Shown: positions 1 through 12,062, counted from the stretch's first letter. The stretch: 64,000 nucleotides of DNA from Marsupella aquatica (GCA_973895155.1 OZ316891.1:25420001-25484000), one strand, 5' to 3'. Made by a program: numbers and translations. Notes: generated by a model not told the origin, from the sequence alone.

Positions 1-239
1 CAATCTCCACTACTCCTTTCTTGGTTCTGTCAGGTCCTGCATTGCTTTCTGTGGTACTGCTTGGTGTGACAGGTTTAGGATTTGCTGGAACTTTTGTACT
101 ACCCTTTAGTGGACTTATAATGCCCCCTGCATCATCCCACATCCATGTGATATCATACAATAGTAACATCAATACCTTTGTATATGTCAAATAGTGGATA
201 CCAATTGCAATTGTTTATTGTTTCATAAGTGTAACTTAC

Positions 240-1356
240 CAGATGCTTTGGCAACACTCTGTGGATAAGAGGCAGGCTCAACTACCTGTACATCTTCCCC
301 ACCAGCCAACCAATTAGGCTCTGGCCATTGCTCAGAACCATAGGCTACAGTTGTCCCTTGTCCTGCCTCTACTTCAGGTTCATAGTAAACCTCCTTGTCA
401 GTTACTCCCCAATCAGGATGGGCAGAATCTGCAGTCACATAATTAAGCACTTTAATTAGGTCTTTAACATCACACTAGCATACCCTTTATTTCCAAAGTA
501 ATTTACATAAATGCCAGAATTGAAGGGCAATTCCTACTCACATCTCCATCGTCTCTTGTTGCTCCATACTACTCAGTATGTTGTGTTGGTCTACCTTGGC
601 CCCGTGTAATGTGTGCTGGTGGTGGACCCGTAACATACACAATAGTGTGCCCAGCAGGTGGTGGTGGTCCATACCCATCCACTTGTGGGTCTGCTCTCCC
701 CTGAGAGGGTGCACTGTGTGTTGGTGGTGCTCCATACACCACAGTGTACCCCTCGCTGCGTGGGGTTGCTCTAACCTGACCTGTGCTGTGGGTATGTGTT
801 GTTGCTCTACTTGCAAAGGAGGGTGGGATGTGCCCACCATGTGGTGCAGCTCCATACACAACAGTGTGACCACCTACACCAACAGTTGTTGTTCCATACC
901 CATTGCTCTGTTGGGTTTTACCTGGAGGTGGAGGTGGTATGTGCCCAGCACGCCCCACCGGACCCACTGCAATGTAATGCACTGTGCTTCGCCCTCCAAA
1001 TGTTGTTGTACTGTGCCCACGGCCCATACCCTGAGCAGCAAGTCCACCTCTCTTAGCCTGCAAGAACATATGTGCAAGGACAATAAACTTAAAAGAAGTA
1101 TCTTCCTCTGACTTGCCACACTCACATGAGCCAAACATATCACTACTGTGATACACTACTTCAACACTTCATTACCAAAATTTTCCTGGGCTCCTCGACA
1201 GTACGCTTGCCCTGCCCATATTCTTCATCATGTGCATTGGGCTCCTCCTCTGGATAGTACTCTACATCATCAAATTCCTTATGGTTTTCACTAGACCCAA
1301 CATCTTGCCCATCATCTGCAGAATCTGCCATCGATGGAATGTCCTTTACTGCTAGT
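240..1356 (-). CDS. Acidic and Gly/Pro/Tyr-rich protein, CACTA-associated, partial
   Basis: At least three exons can be read on the minus strand. About 1356-1185 is an acidic piece (SADDGQD, EYYPEEEPN). 1062-542 follows an acceptor TTCTTGCAG and is rich in Gly, Pro, His and Tyr, with the motif TVVYG or TIVYV recurring about every 30-40 residues. About 430-240 ends at a clear donor CTG|GTAAGT. No catalytic motif or known domain is visible. It lies directly downstream of the TNP2-like gene on the same strand, so I infer an accessory protein of the same CACTA element, perhaps the C-terminal part of a TNP1-like protein. The 3' end may continue beyond position 1. The spliced structure is my reading and is uncertain. 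Confidence 0.45.
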
Positions 1357-1574
1357 CTCTCACTACGTCACCGAGGTCCACTTGCACTGTCACTAATGCT
1401 TTGCCTAGCCCTTCTGTGCACTATACTTCTCCTGTCTGGGAGCCTGCAAGCCATCCAAAAGCAACATCCATTGAACAACTCTAGTAAACATAGCTACATT
1501 CATTCCAATTAATGAGCAAAGTCTGGATAGGTTCTGTGGATGATAATTGTTCCCTTACAAAGCGGAAAATCCCT

Positions 1575-3077
1575 ATTTGAGCTCAGCTCCCAAAGTTGCC
1601 AGCCTCTCATCAACATATGTTGCACGTATCATGGCTTGCTTTTCAGACTCACTCATCTCATCATCATCTTCTTCCATCCTATTCAATGACAAACATTATT
1701 GCATACGCATGGTGTCAGGCTCAGCCTCTACAAATGGCTCCTCACCCTCCCAAGCATCCACCCATGTTAGAGGAACATACTCTGTGCTTGTCTGAATAGT
1801 ACCAACGTCTCCAATACGTGGTTGTTCAAATGCACTATGTCTATCTAAATGAAACTCTAGCTTTGAGCCTTCTACCCTACGATTTCTGGGCTGCTTATGA
1901 CACACTACCCTCCAACCTGGGTTCTCTTCCACATACAAGAAGAAGGCCTGCTCCACCTGACTGGGATACACAAAAGGCTGCTCCCATTCGGGCAACTTGG
2001 ACTTGAATTGGCAAGCCAAAAGCCATCCCGGTCTCTTTTCATACTGGCCCTGTTACCACGCCACACTTGTCTTACCCATTCACCCTTCATCAAAATTACA
2101 GGAGTGGATGTGGCTCCATAGTCAAGAAGCCAGATATCACTTAGTTCTCCTACATACCCCATCTGCAACACTCCACTACTTTCATTAGGGCTCTCATGCT
2201 GAAATACACAAATGAGCCCACAATCATATGTTACCCTGGAAGAAGTTGTTTCATCTCTCACTCTATAGTGATTGCCATATGCTGCCATCTGTTTGTAAGA
2301 CTTTACCAGCAACCGTGGAGGATTGGAGAGGAGATAGACATCTGCATCCATATTAGGATGGCTTGCATGATGCTCTCGAACTGTGCATCTCAGCCATTCT
2401 GACATGCATGGGAATGTGGTAGACGTGCTTGATTGAATAGCCTTCTGTGCCTCGTACTCCCTACACATATAAGTGCATGGATTTAGCAATCAGAGTACAC
2501 ATTCTATACATATCTGCAATTTAGAAACCAAGGGCAACAAAGAAAATTGAAAACAAGTTACATACAGGGAGACCAAAGTAGGTACTCACTCCAGCCAGGG
2601 TTGCATTGCATCAGTGTTTTCCAGAACGTACTGATGAGCCAAGTCTCTAATTTTGATGGTCAGCTTCACTGTGGTTGCAGCACCTTGTAGGACTTCCCCA
2701 GACACCCCTTCTTCTTCATCAGAATTCCATACTTGCCTTGTCACATGCTTGTAATCTGCTAGGTACTCTGTGATGTAGCCCAGAGTTTCATCTTTTATAT
2801 AACCCCGAGCCATACTTGCCTCTGGCCTATAGTAAGATCTCACATGACCCTTCATCAACTTCATGTACCGCTCTAGGGGGTACAACCAGTGTGCTGTCAC
2901 CGGCCCGTACTGGTCTATTTCTTCCACAACATGGATGAGCAGATGAGTCATTACATCAAAGAATGCAGGCGGGAAATATATTTCAAGATCACACAACAAT
3001 AGTGCCACATCTTTCTTCAACTGGGGAAACTGTGCAGCATCCCACACCTTTACACAAACTCTGTGGAACACATCCAC
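1575..3077 (-). pseudogene. CACTA (En/Spm) TNP2-type transposase, C-terminal part, frameshifted
   Basis: 2586-3077 encodes a DUF4218-type domain: FPPAFFDVMTHLLIHVVEEI, then GPVTAHWLYPLERYMKLMKG, then RPEASMARGYI and EYLADY. This is the typical block after the catalytic core of plant CACTA TNP2 transposases. 1905-2489 and 1696-2019 encode the following DUF4216-type region (YVGELSDIWLLDYG, VILMKGEWV, PSQVEQAFFLYVEENPGWRVV). The two parts are in different frames, with the break between WLAN and LPEWEQPF, so one coding frame is broken. A last acidic exon (MEEDDDEMSESEKQAM) ends at a TAG near 1575. The catalytic Tnp2 domain that should lie upstream is not seen between 3078 and 4518, so the gene is truncated. 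Family identity is secure; activity is not expected. Confidence 0.8.
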
Positions 3078-4518
3078 TAGAAGGAAATCGGGATTTTATC
3101 ACTACCTAATTCACTTGTTTCAGAGTGATAACGGACAATTTACAACTCAATGGTTTGAGTGCACTAATGTCAGTCGCTTTAGACAACTAGTCGTATTGAG
3201 CATGAAGTTGTTTATAACAAGTACTCAAAATGTATGAGTGGTTTATGTCACCATCGGTTTCAAACCCAACGGTCTTAAATAACTAGAAAAATAACAGTCA
3301 TTTAAATTTTGCCCAAAACAACTACTATGGTGACTTTTTTTGACAAATGATACTTAGACATGTGGCGGTCTCCACAATCATTGGGGGTGACATTTGCCAA
3401 AAGTCAATTGTGGTCAATGCACCTTGAACCTCAAACAACTTCTTTCATGACTAGAATTCAAGTAGAAACTATATAGCCCTTGCCACTATATGACTAGATT
3501 TTGAGTCTTAAAGATACTTTGTGTTGAACTTTTAATACTAGTTATATGACTAGAAAAATAACAATTATTAAATTTTGCCCAAAACAATTACTATGGTGAC
3601 TTTTTTTGACAAATGATACCTAAACATGTGGCGGTCTCCACAATCATTGGGGGTGACAATTGCCAAAAGTCAATTGTGGTCAATGCACCCTGAACCTCAA
3701 ATAACTTCTTTCATGACTAGAATTCAAGTAGAAACTATATAGCCCTTGTGACTATATGACTAGATTTTGAGTCTTAAAGATACTTTGTGTCAACTTTTAA
3801 TACTAGTTATATGACTAGAATTGAAATCATAACCAAATTACATTTATAACTTGTAGTGTCACTAAATTTAAAGTGATAACATGACATATTAGACACATGT
3901 AGTACTTACAGCTATATAACTAGTTTGATGTAATAAAGATATTATTTTGCAATTTAATTCTTGATATATGTCTTAAATTGAAGTAGTAATTGTAAAGCAT
4001 TTGTTATTTGTTATATATGACTGTATTTACAGACCTATCATTCAATCCATTATTACTTGCTATATGACTACATCTTAAGTGTTATAGATTGCTACGTTAC
4101 AACTTTAAAATGGGTGATGAACATCATATCTTTGATAACTATAGTTGCAGTAGTATGACCATAGTCTAGTATTGATCACTTCAATTGTAGTGATTTGGGT
4201 GTACTATAGAACTTGAATGATAGTACATTGGAATGTAGAATCACTAGATGTAGAGTCATTAGTTTTAAAGTTCTAAACCCTAAATAGCAATAGCAAAAAC
4301 CTCAAATGTCTCACATACACATTCAAATAAATTTGAGAAATGACACAATCTTAGTAAGTCATCATTTCAAACACCAACAAAATTCCAGAGTGATACACAT
4401 CTGGGAATCCAAAAACTGAGAGCCATAGTTGCACAATAGTATCCATGCTACCTATATGGGAACCTACATACTTCTTCAATCACATGGATTCTCTATTGCA
4501 AGCTCTACTCCTCAATTA
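3078..4518. other. AT-rich gene-free stretch with recurring TATATGACTA motif
   Basis: No credible coding region. Besides the 266-bp tandem duplication it holds at least seven copies or near copies of TATATGACTA(G) (near 3485, 3540, 3750, 3805, 3908, 4012, 4060), all on the plus strand. Short motifs repeated in this way are typical of the subterminal regions bound by CACTA TNPA proteins, so it may hold one end of a CACTA element. I could not find a convincing CACTA terminus, so that role is inference. Confidence 0.45.
3282..3813. repeat. Tandem duplication, two copies of about 266 bp
   Basis: Two adjacent copies, 3282-3548 and 3549-3813, both begin ACTAGAAAAATAACA and share the blocks TTTGCCCAAAACAA, GGCGGTCTCCACAATCATTG and CAATTGTGGTCAATGCACC. 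They differ by scattered substitutions, such as CTTAGACATG against CCTAAACATG, so the duplication is old. It lies in the gene-free stretch between two CACTA gene blocks. No open reading frame runs through it. Confidence 0.9.
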
Positions 4519-7500
4519 CTAATCCCACTTCCTCATTAACTTCTGCCTCCACAAAAATGGGTGCCCCTTCACATGTTTGAGGGCTACCAAGCCTTCTGGG
4601 TGCTTTTCTTGGAGAGGTGCATCTCCATTCAAAATAGAAACAACTTTGACAATCAAGAAGCCAGTAGGAACTGGGTTGTCATAATATTGATCAAGTCCAC
4701 ATACTCCATCGATTCTGGCAATAGCAGTCACCTGCTGATCCACTGGTGATTTCAATTTCACCATGTCTCCTACTTTAAACTGTCACACATCAACAACATA
4801 ACACAGCCATTTCATTACTTAGACTTGTTAATGACAAGTTACAGCAAATAAACGAATAGGACATGTATTGAAAGCAATCATTTGCTTTTGCTCACCTTCA
4901 AGACAAAAGGTGAAGGGATCGACTTTGAAAACTCTATAACAATGGCTTCTTCAGATGACTTTGTCAAAACAACTTCAGGTGTCAAAGCTTCTATTATCTC
5001 CTGCAAAACAGATTAGGGTGAGACAACTTACATAAGCATGCCCTACCAGGTTCACATTACAAATTCATGGGATAATGAACACATTAATAGTACAAAGTTT
5101 AGGGTTTAGATGGTATTCCAACCTTATCTTTGCCTACTTGATCATGTTGCGCAGGCAAACTGTATACCACCTATGTTTCTTCATTGATCTCTTGCTTCAC
5201 AATAACTGGGTCATAATTGTATTCCATAGCAGCATTGAGATCAATCCCCTGATCATCTTCAACTGCCCATTAACATTTCAAGACATTAGAAAACATTCAC
5301 TAATCCAAATCATGCATGCTTGATTACACATACTTTAACTGTCCTCTGTAAAGAACATACCTTCTTTGGTCAAGTCCACCAAAAAGTCTAGTTTCACAGC
5401 TGAAGTACTATGGCCTGAATGACTTTTCGGAACTGAACTCATTCGTGAGGGCATTGAAGACTGTCCCGACCCAACTGGGATAGTTCTGGTTTCTTCCACA
5501 TCTTGACTTAGGCTAGGTTTTGTCAAAACAGTTAACATTTTGTCAAACCCAACACTTACCCCTGTACTTATTGCATTCACAATCGTACTCAACATACATC
5601 ACCCTATTCATTAAAAGTGTATTTTATTTTGTTCACTTTTAGGCCTTGAAATGTACACTTTTTGGTCTCTAAATGTACACTTTTTAACCCCAAAAGATAT
5701 ATTATAGTACAATACTCTACACTTAAATACTCAATTGTAAACTTGAGGGAGAAAAAATGATCTTTACTAGAAGGAGTCTCATCCTAGTTCATTTATAAAA
5801 GATAAACATGAAAGTATGTCTGATGGCCATCACCTTTATTTCTTGCCCAAATGTACACTTTTTGAAAGCCAAATGTACACTTTCTATTGCCCAAATGTTC
5901 ACAAATTGAATAATAATTCACTTTTAATGAATAGATTGATATACGCTCATCACGTCCTTCCTCGTCTCCCATCATAGCCCTGGAACCTGGTGTCTGCAAC
6001 CATTGAACAATCATACAAAAGTTAGTGGATATCACCTAGACTTGGCAATTTGGAAATCAAAAATTGGACTTGTGAACTAATACTCACAATTGACTTTCTA
6101 CCTCTTTGATGAGATGGTGTGGTCTGTCTTGTGACAGATCTCACACTTGATACTCCAAATCTATCATCTTTTGAGCGTAGCTCAGACAGAGGTGGACTTT
6201 CCCCTCTTTTTCTCTTCTGAGCAATGAAACCAAACAATACATATTAGAATGAAACTTCTTGCTTCTTTGCATACCAATTGCTAAAACAAAGGAAGACACA
6301 TGTTGTAAGCCTACTTGTTGTTTACAAACATTCATAATAACTGTAAATGAATCTTGTATACTTACAAAGTTAGACTCTTTCCCACGGTAGCCACCTCGTC
6401 CAACCCTTGATGGATTAATGACTTTAGATCTTGCATACTTCATCTTGTCAATGCTAGACATCCCTTCTGGAGACAGCCACCACTCACACAATGCCTTCCA
6501 ATGTTCAGGCTTCACATTCTCAGGGGGCTTCTTGTCCAAGCGTCTTCCACCTTCCTGAAAATGTTTGTGGAGTCTTGCTCGCTGTGCTTTCATTACTGTT
6601 GAACAATGAGACCTGAACTTCTTCATTGACAGAGTCCCCTGTACATATTCCCAATTGTTCTCCAACACAACATAAACATGAAGAAGAACCCCTGAGTCTT
6701 GCTTCTTAATCTCACGGATAGAAGGATTCAGTTTACCCATACACACAGCACGAAGATCATCTCCCCAACGTGCCCGATATGGATCACTGGGATCAACATC
6801 ATTGTTCCAAATCTGCACACAATGCATCATAAGAGACCAATAACAGAGGACAAACAATAAATCACAAGCATGATCTTTCACAAGCAACATACAGTGATTG
6901 CAGCTTTCTTCATGCCCAACTTGCGACGCTCGCTTGTGTTCTCTTCCCATCATTTGTTTCTTTGCAGCACGAGATGATTGTCGTACGTGTGTCTGTTCTG
7001 ATCTTTCTATGACAATTCCATCATCCAGATCACGAGCAGATGCTCTAGGCAAGGGTGTCACTACCACAACCAACCAAAGAGATTATGTTAGCAAGTCAAA
7101 CATTAATGTAACTTGTGACAATCAATCTACAATTGTGAGAATCTCTGAACTCAGGATTCACTTGGCAAGTCAAAAACAAGTTCATGGCAAGTGAGGTAAT
7201 GAATAAATTACTTACACACACTCACTTCCTTTGTCCTAGGATCCACATATTATTTAAGCCCTGACTTTCGGGGAGCCTGAGGATAACAGTGTGCACATTC
7301 AAGTAATTAGTAACAATAGCACCAGATTGAGATATACAGAAATTCGACAATTAATGCAATTAGCTTCAAGTGAAGTAGAAAATGACAGTGAGTCTTCTCT
7401 TACCTTACGTAGCTCTTCAACACCATTTGATTCAAAACCATCACTTAAACCTGCCCCATAATTTGTCTCAGCTGATTTTTCAGGCTCATCACTCCCACTG

Positions 7501-7598
7501 TTGTCACTCTCCATGATTTTCTCCAGGTGCCTGCCAAGTAACCGTGAACTCCTACGCTTTGCTATAGACGACTGATTCTGTTCAGTCTTCTTTGACAA
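4519..7598 (-). CDS. TNP1-like CACTA protein (Transposase_24-like plus DUF8039-like C-terminus), multi-exon
   Basis: Several minus-strand exons look like one gene. 7598-7299 is basic then acidic (KRRSSRLLGRHL, DNSGSDEPEKSAE). 6141-7073 holds a plant Transposase_24 signature: RSHCSTVMKAQRARLHKHF, then PEHWKALCEWWLSPEGMSSI, then KMKYARSKVINPSRVGRGGY. Further exons follow near 5595-5335 (Ser/Thr-rich) and at about 5005-4880 (EIIEALTPEVVLTKSSEEAI), bounded by TTTTGCAG and GTGAGC. The last exon is 4782-4519, with a DUF8039-like C-terminus (IARIDGVCGL, PTGFLIVKVVSILNG) ending in a stop at 4519. Proteins of this layout are the DNA-binding partners of TNP2 in CACTA elements. A MITE at 5600-5938 sits inside the gene. 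Exon borders are partly guessed. Confidence 0.6.
5600..5938. mobile_element. Short non-autonomous derivative of the 28-kb element
   Basis: A 339-bp element with inverted ends: CACCCTATTCATTAAAAGTG at 5600 and, read on the minus strand, CAATCTATTCATTAAAAGTG from 5938. Its left 70 bp match the right end of the 28-kb element read inward (TGTTCAC, then TGAAATGTACACTTTT). Its right 60 bp match the left end of that element (ATTATTATT, then ACATTTGGGCAAT). It therefore keeps both subterminal regions and nothing else, as internally deleted DNA transposons do. The 8 flanking bases are acatacat and atatacgc, five of eight identical with three transitions, which fits an old 8-bp target duplication. Confidence 0.75.
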
Positions 7599-7703
7599 CT
7601 TAGATAGACACTTGACCCTTGCCTCACCCTATAAACTGCAATCACCCTGGCAATGTCATGAGTGTGAACCATTAGTAATAAAGTCAAGGCATAAAATCAA
7701 AAC

Positions 7704-7845
7704 TGTTGTAACTCATACCTGAGTTAAGTCTACCTTTGGGATAACTACCTATGTAACTACCCTAACTACTTAGGCTGTAGCCACATGTAATATTCTACCA
7801 GGAATACAGATGGAACAACTTTTTTGTCTCATTTATCCCACAACA
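7704..7845 (+). repeat. Left (5') LTR of copy A
   Basis: 142 bp, TGTTG...CAACA. It matches the repeat at 10925-11067 and both LTRs of copy B except for a few substitutions and single-base indels (for example GTAATATTC against GTACATATTC). The tRNA-primer-like sequence ACGTTATCAGCAC starts directly after it. Confidence 0.9.
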
Positions 7846-8380
7846 CGTTATCAGCACTTTGTCTCACCAGCGGAGCGGAGAGAAGAGAACAGGTTATGGC
7901 GATTAAAATCTGAAAACGCTTGGGAAGAGAAGAAGAAGAGAGATCGAACAAGAGAGCACTCTTTAGAAAATCGGACATAGAAATTCATAAGGCATTCGAG
8001 AGGAATCGATAAGGACAGCAAGAACAGAAGCAACATTCCCCTCTAGGGTGAAAAGGATAAGAAGAGCAAGACGACAGCAATAGAGAGAAGATGATCAAAA
8101 AGCAAAAAGAAGAATTCGATTAGGACATCGCGACCTCATAGGGATAGGCCTTGCTCGATAGCCAATGATAGCCGCACGGGATGCAGCTATCTTGGTGCGA
8201 AATTCGGCTATCACAGAGAGAATAGCTGCATATGAGGAGAGAGACGCTGCCCTTCTGCTATGTGACGTAGCTTACGCTTAAGAATGGTTCAAATTATAGA
8301 TACTGGAGCAGTAATGGCTCAAATCGTACTAGTTGTGATTTTGAAGCTGTATGCTAGAGAAAGATTGACATGTAATTTAC

Positions 8381-8950
8381 CTCAAGACCAAGCTGCGTGA
8401 TTAGAGCCTGGACATGGTCAGCTTTCTCGGAGTGTGAAAGCTTCGTGGGGAGGCGCATCTCAGCAGCGAACATGAAGGTCTCAGTAACTATTAGAAAGGG
8501 GAAGAGAAGGTCTTCCTGCATCACGTACGCGCTATTGCGCTTGATATAGCTGCCGGTCACCTGCTGCCCATCCAGCCGCACTGTCTCGCCCAGACTCCGT
8601 TGCTCAATGCGGCCGGCCAGAGTGTCCAGGAAGGTGGACTTGCCAGCACCGCTCGGTCCCATGATTCCCGTCAATTGGCCTCTGATAGCCTTTCCCAAAA
8701 TCCCTTGCAGAAGGTCGACGGGATAGGACTCCCATTTTCCGTCGATCTTCTCCTGCTTGACGACAGTGTACGTGAGATCTTCGAACTCGAGGCCCAATTC
8801 AGCGGTAAATCTTGTCGGCTCTGCACCTTGAATGGCTTCAGCATTCGGTACTCCAAAATTGAGTTCTCTGTCGCCGCTACGGGATGGCACATTGTCGATG
8901 TCCTCCAGGACAGTTTTCAGCGTCTTCCTGTCATCCTACCGATGATTCAT
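8381..8950 (-). pseudogene. Captured ABCG half-transporter, first-exon fragment (STR-like)
   Basis: The minus strand encodes the N-terminal half of an ABC nucleotide-binding domain. Walker A is GPSGAGKST; before it come LEFEDLTYTVVKQEKIDGKW and DLLQGILG, after it LAGRIEQRSLG, YIKRNSAYVMQED and FAAEMRLPTKLS. The wording resembles plant STR-type ABCG half-transporters. Coding stops at QLGLE|GTAAAT, a normal splice donor, so the fragment keeps intron DNA. There is no ABC signature, Walker B or membrane domain. Counting from the ATG at 8950, the fifth codon is TAG (8936-8938), where copy B has CAG. It is antisense to the element that carries it. A non-functional gene fragment. Confidence 0.85.
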
Positions 8951-10924
8951 ATTTTGAAGTGCTCGATCGGATCCGAAGCCAAAAAAAAATGCTGCCAAGG
9001 TGTTTCGATCCTGAAGACCTTCCAAAAACGCCTTATGGTGTCATTCCACAAGCTGTCGAGTCTGAGATCAAATAGTTTGTGGCAACAACATCAGAGACTT
9101 AAATTAACAGGCGCAAAATGTTTTGGTTTCGGGGGCCAAGTGAGGCACACTGGGCGTTTACCGAGATGATACATGGTTATACTGATGCGTCTGCACGAGT
9201 TCCACATTTGAAGTATATAATACTGTTGTATTTTGTAAGTTCATGGAGATCTGCGTTTTGGAACGAGTCATCAGACCTCCTAATTCCAGTCTGTGAAGGC
9301 GACCTCATACGGAAGATTGATTCATAAGGAACACCCATGCGCCTAATTCCCAATTGAAAAGATAGGAGGAGAGAAGACGCTACAGAAATCGAACGCAGAT
9401 CGTGAGCAAGGCAGGCAGCATCGCGAACATATAAAGACAGTCCATGATCGAACGCGAAGGGAGAAACTGAAAACTTTGAAGGAAAGAATGCGAGACAGAG
9501 GAGAGAAACAATAAGCACCGAAACCAAGGAGGATAAATCCAAGAACATTGAAGGAAGCACAAACCCGAAAAAGCAAAGAGAGAACGTGAGGAACGCCAGG
9601 AGAGAGAAGGACGTCCAGTGCAGATGGAGATCATGGTACAAGCTAAAGACGAGACGCCGGGCAAAGGAGGCAAACAAAGAGAAGCCATCAAACCAAAGGA
9701 AAGTCCTCCACCTTTTCTTCTAAGAAGACCATTTTACACTAAGGAATGGAGAACTAAAGAACAAAGAGACTTTCTCTTCAAAAGGAAAGAAAAACCAAAC
9801 AACAAAGCATGAAGTAAGGACATAAAGAAAGAAGCTAAAGTACAGAACCTACATGGCGACAAATGATGATTACTTCCACCAATTAATTTCATAAATTCAG
9901 GGGGAAATATTTTTCCCAGGGGTGCCTACTACACATAAAAGCCCTGTGCCTACTGCACATGGAAGCAAATGGGTGCCTACTGCACACCCAGCTAGAAAGG
10001 AAAAATATTTGACAAATTGAGGGGGAGACCTCAAGCAAGACTTGCCTCCCAGAAATTTAACCCATGGGATGTGCCTACCGCACAAGTGCTTTTCACAACA
10101 ATCAATATTTAAAAAAATGGAACTACATTCCATGAGTTAGAAGCATATGGCCAAATTATGAAAAATGCATTAAATCACCAATATTGGATGACATGTCATG
10201 ACGACTTAAATTGGAAATATCAAAGACCCCACATCATATCATAATAAGGTATCATATGATCATATGAAGTATGGTATCACATTACAAGGTACTATCAGGT
10301 GAGGTATGACTTGGTAAGGCACCATGACAGATGGTACGCTATACCTTGATAGGAAATCCCTATGATATATGAGACCTAGGATTGGACACTCCAAACGATT
10401 CCAAGGCCAACGGATTTCAATCAACCATATCATCTTCATTATGAACTAATACCTTGTTTTTTCCTTGCATGTAATCTATGACCATTGAGGAATCTTCATT
10501 GCCTGACCGGGAAGAGACGAAAGACACAAAACAGCATCAACTTTGCTAACACCAACCAAGGAGGATCTTCAACAAGCCTATAGTGTTGACAAACACCTTA
10601 AGAGACTTTGTAGAAATTACACATACACTATATTCTTAAACCCAATTATGTTACAACCATGGGGATGGTAATACTCTTTCCTCCCACAAAGAAAGTAGGG
10701 GAGGTTTTAATGAGGTTACATCCCCCACTTATACTTTACCATGCAACATGAATTATAAGACATCTATTAGGAGAAGCTTTACATTCATTTATAATAAACT
10801 TGAGATGGCTACACCATTTATAAAATAGGCTAGACATAAAAAAAAAACCTATTGTATACCACTGAGTATGCCCAAAGTAGACTCTTGATTGTAACATTTA
10901 AACCCCAATGTTACAAAGGGGGAG

Positions 10925-11067
10925 TGTTGTAACTCATACCTGAGTTAAGTCTACCTTTGGGATAACTACCTATGTAACTACCCTAACTACTTAGGCTGTA
11001 GTCACATGTACATATTCTACCAGGAATACAGATGGAACAACTCTTTTGTCTCATTTATCCCACAACA
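10925..11067 (+). repeat. Right (3') LTR of copy A
   Basis: 143 bp, preceded by the polypurine tract AAAGGGGGAG and followed by the target duplication AAAAC. Near-identity with the left LTR argues for a fairly young insertion. Confidence 0.9.
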
Positions 11068-11289
11068 AAAACTATATAGGGATAGAGTACATACTTTAAA
11101 TCTCTTGCAGCAGTTCCTACAAACTGGTCAAGTATAGCTTGGTTGACTGCTATGTTCTTATTCCTCTGTGCCTCATAGGCATTCTCAAAACCTTTCACCC
11201 CAGACCGATCATGCATTTCAATTCAAAAGTGCATAAAAAACACTATCACCAAAGAGCAATCAGTACTTCCTGCCCCAAGAGGCACATTC

Positions 11290-11817
11290 TCACTCTTCAT
11301 CTAAATCTTCTTCATCTTCCCAGACATCATCATCATCACTATCACTTCTTGTCAACACTGCCATCTCCTGAAAAACTACAATTTCTCCTTCATCCAAGGG
11401 CACTCGTCTGTTAGCTGCTGCAACAAGCTCAGCCTCAACAGCCTCATGACGATCCACAAGATCATTAAACTCAAGGTCATTTATACCCTCAACAACTTGT
11501 CGAGACCTCCCTTCCTTATGGAGGACATGTCTCCAAGAGGCCCTGGCTGTGTTTGGGTAAAAGAAAACCTGCTCAGTCTGATTGGGCAAGACATAATCTA
11601 ATTTCTCAGCTGAGGGATAAGGCATATTGAAATTGGCAAGCCATAGGCCAGTCTCATCATGTTTCATTGATGGATTAGACCTGTCCTCTCCCCACTTAGA
11701 CCGCACCCACTTTGCCTTCAAGATTATGGCTGGTTCAGAATGTAACATAGGTCCATAGTCAAGCACAAGTATCTGTGTTAGAACCCCCACATATAACCCC
11801 AATTTAAGGAAAACCAA
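11290..11817 (-). pseudogene. CACTA transposase DUF4216 fragment
   Basis: Encodes YVGVLTQILVLDYG, then AIILKAKWVRSKWGED, GLWLANFNMP and PNQTEQVFFYPNTARASWRHV, then a highly acidic tail (SDSDDDDVWEDEEDLDEE). It is the same domain as at 1696-2489, yet only distantly similar, so it comes from a different CACTA element. Homology starts abruptly near 11800; upstream sequence turns AT-rich and belongs to the outer cluster. The TNP1-like exon at 7598 would have followed it before copy A inserted. Confidence 0.7.
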
Positions 11818-12062
11818 ACTTTGGAAATTCCAAAAATCACTAAATATTATTATTTTAATAAAAAGGGGGCGACATGACGCGTGGCTGCGCGTGAAACCCT
11901 GAAAATGACTGCAACGTCACATTTTAACCAATCCAACTTGACGGGACCAAGAGACATGCTCACGCGAATAATAATAATAGAGAAATAAATCTTTGAGATC
12001 CTTTATATATGATAACCAGTATATAAGGAGTTTACAAATGGTTTCTAGAACGACAATACAAA
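11818..12062. other. Left border of the outer gene cluster, with CACGCG palindrome
   Basis: Non-coding. It holds a near palindrome TTTGGAAATTCCAAA near 11820, one copy of the cluster's dispersed motif (GACGCG TGGCTG CGCGTG at 11876-11893), a half site CTCACGCGAA near 11953 and TATATAAGG near 12020. This may be the 3' end of the FCP1-like gene and the terminus of the element that carries the cluster. No inverted repeat partner is visible within the window. Confidence 0.4.

Larger units (their letters stand above)
7704..11067 (+). mobile_element. LTR retrotransposon-like element, copy A, non-autonomous, carrying ABCG gene DNA
   Basis: Flanked by direct repeats of 142 and 143 bp beginning TGTTGTAACTC and ending CCCACAACA (TG...CA), with a 5-bp target duplication AAAAC at 7699-7703 and 11068-11072. 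A primer-binding-like site ACGTTATCAGCAC follows the left LTR, and a purine tract AAAGGGGGAG precedes the right one, so the sense strand is plus. No gag or pol is present. The interior holds an ABCG transporter fragment in antisense (8381-8950), further DNA shared with copy B (8951-9850), and an AT-rich stretch without coding content (10140-10911). Copy B at 34688-38037 is a close relative in inverted orientation, so the element moved or was duplicated after acquiring the gene. It must rely on proteins from another element. Confidence 0.92.

Noticed and set aside
578-1111. Plus-strand Cys/Trp-rich frame
   Set aside because: Antisense shadow of the Gly/Pro/Tyr-rich exon at 542-1062, which has proper splice signals.
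9177-9691. Phe/Leu-rich minus-strand frames (MFASFARRLVFSLYHDLH-like), repeated at 36061-36575
   Set aside because: No domain or convincing signal; these are overlapping frames in CT-rich DNA inside the LTR elements. Low substitution between copies A and B reflects their youth.
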